Shown here: one piece after another, positions 5,283 through 5,647 of the stretch
How positions within the stretch are numbered: position 1 is the stretch's first letter
Layout of the letters: each line of letters begins with the position of its first letter
Source: an uncultured bacterium
GTDB lineage: Bacteria; Actinomycetota; Aquicultoria; SKW223
Assembly: GCA_938042205.1 (NCBI GenBank)
Contig: CALIRS010000101.1
Span: 1-5,647, forward strand
Direction: 5' to 3'
DNA length: 5,647 bases
Translations under genes and position numbers: made by a program
The notes under the pieces: generated by a model
The model's database searches: none
What the model saw: the letters and a program-made list of their open reading frames with translations, nothing else
Told to the model about the DNA's origin: nothing

Positions 5283-5647
5283 ATGAAAAAGCTGAGAGTT
5301 TTTGAACTTGCAAAAAAAGCAGGACTAAAAAGCCAGGATTTGATTATTTTCTTACGTCGTCGTGGCATCGACGTCAAGAATCATATGAGTGTTATTGATG
5401 AGGAAGTTGTAGCACAAATACTTGGTATCGGGAAACCTAAAAAAGAAGAACAGAAAGTAGAAGCTGTTGAAGCAGGAAAAAAGGAGGCGAAAGTTGAAGT
5501 TTTTGAAAAAGAGGAAAAGGAAGAAAAAGTAGTTTCACCTGCCGAAATGTTTCCAATCGAACCACCGCTTGAAGTGGTTGCTGAAGAGAAAAAAGAAAAA
5601 CCTCTGCATAAAGGCCTCCGCCCCAGCCGGGTCCTGGGGAAGCCTCT
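5283..5647 (+). CDS. infB: Translation initiation factor IF-2, 3'-truncated by the window edge
   Basis: IF-2 is the GTPase that brings fMet-tRNA to the 30S subunit and promotes 50S joining. Only 121 N-terminal residues are visible and the frame is open to the last base. Residues 1-50 form the IF2_N domain, with KLRVFELAKKAGLKSQDLI (3-21) and FLRRRGIDVKNHMSVIDEE (23-41), close to the family consensus. From about 51 onward comes a low-complexity Lys/Glu-rich linker, normal for IF-2 before the G domain, which lies outside the window. The ATG at 5283 is the only reasonable start: the frame upstream meets a TGA at 5253-5255 without another start codon. It follows rnpM by 74 nt, a gap largely occupied by the palindromic repeat. 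Position after nusA-rnpM confirms identity. Confidence 0.96.
   Translation, partial: MKKLRVFELAKKAGLKSQDLIIFLRRRGIDVKNHMSVIDEEVVAQILGIGKPKKEEQKVEAVEAGKKEAKVEVFEKEEKEEKVVSPAEMFPIEPPLEVVAEEKKEKPLHKGLRPSRVLGKP

Overview
The window is a low-GC bacterial chromosome segment with all recognisable genes on the + strand. It carries an unknown MFS transporter (5' end outside the window), gatB, a spacer of about 0.7 kb, and then rimP-nusA-rnpM-infB (infB runs off the 3' end). The last four are the widely conserved transcription/translation block known as the nusA-infB operon. GatB implies an organism that makes Gln-tRNA and/or Asn-tRNA by the indirect transamidation route. NusA is the short form without the C-terminal acidic repeats of gammaproteobacteria. 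I cannot place the organism securely. The composition and gene set fit a Firmicutes-like, Thermotoga-like or candidate-phylum bacterium (Atribacterota would be a guess only).

Layout: bases 1-1191 hold the transporter, whose frame is open back to base 1. Its stop overlaps the gatB start by one base, so the two look translationally coupled. gatB ends at 2663 and is followed by a strong intrinsic terminator at 2773-2816. From 2817 to about 3277 I find no gene, only imperfect inverted repeats. A plausible sigma-70-type promoter (3278-3307) then gives a leader of about 65 nt. This leader contains a second, weaker terminator-like hairpin whose U-tract ends directly at the rimP ribosome binding site. 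rimP, nusA and rnpM are tightly packed (11-nt gap, then 8-nt overlap), and infB follows after 74 nt.

Functional logic: RimP matures the 30S subunit, NusA modulates pausing, termination and antitermination, RnpM (YlxR) is a small RNA-binding protein reported to modulate RNase P, and IF-2 places initiator tRNA. The leader hairpin is a candidate attenuator through which NusA could limit its own operon.

The most unusual thing here is a 27-bp sequence present twice in opposite orientation. One copy supplies the last seven codons and stop of gatB (2641-2667). The other lies in the rnpM-infB gap (5234-5260), where it forms part of a larger 11-bp-arm hairpin. This looks like a dispersed, possibly transposase-mobilised, palindromic repeat that has landed at two gene borders. 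I see no CRISPR array, tRNA, rRNA, complete mobile element or convincingly new multi-gene system.
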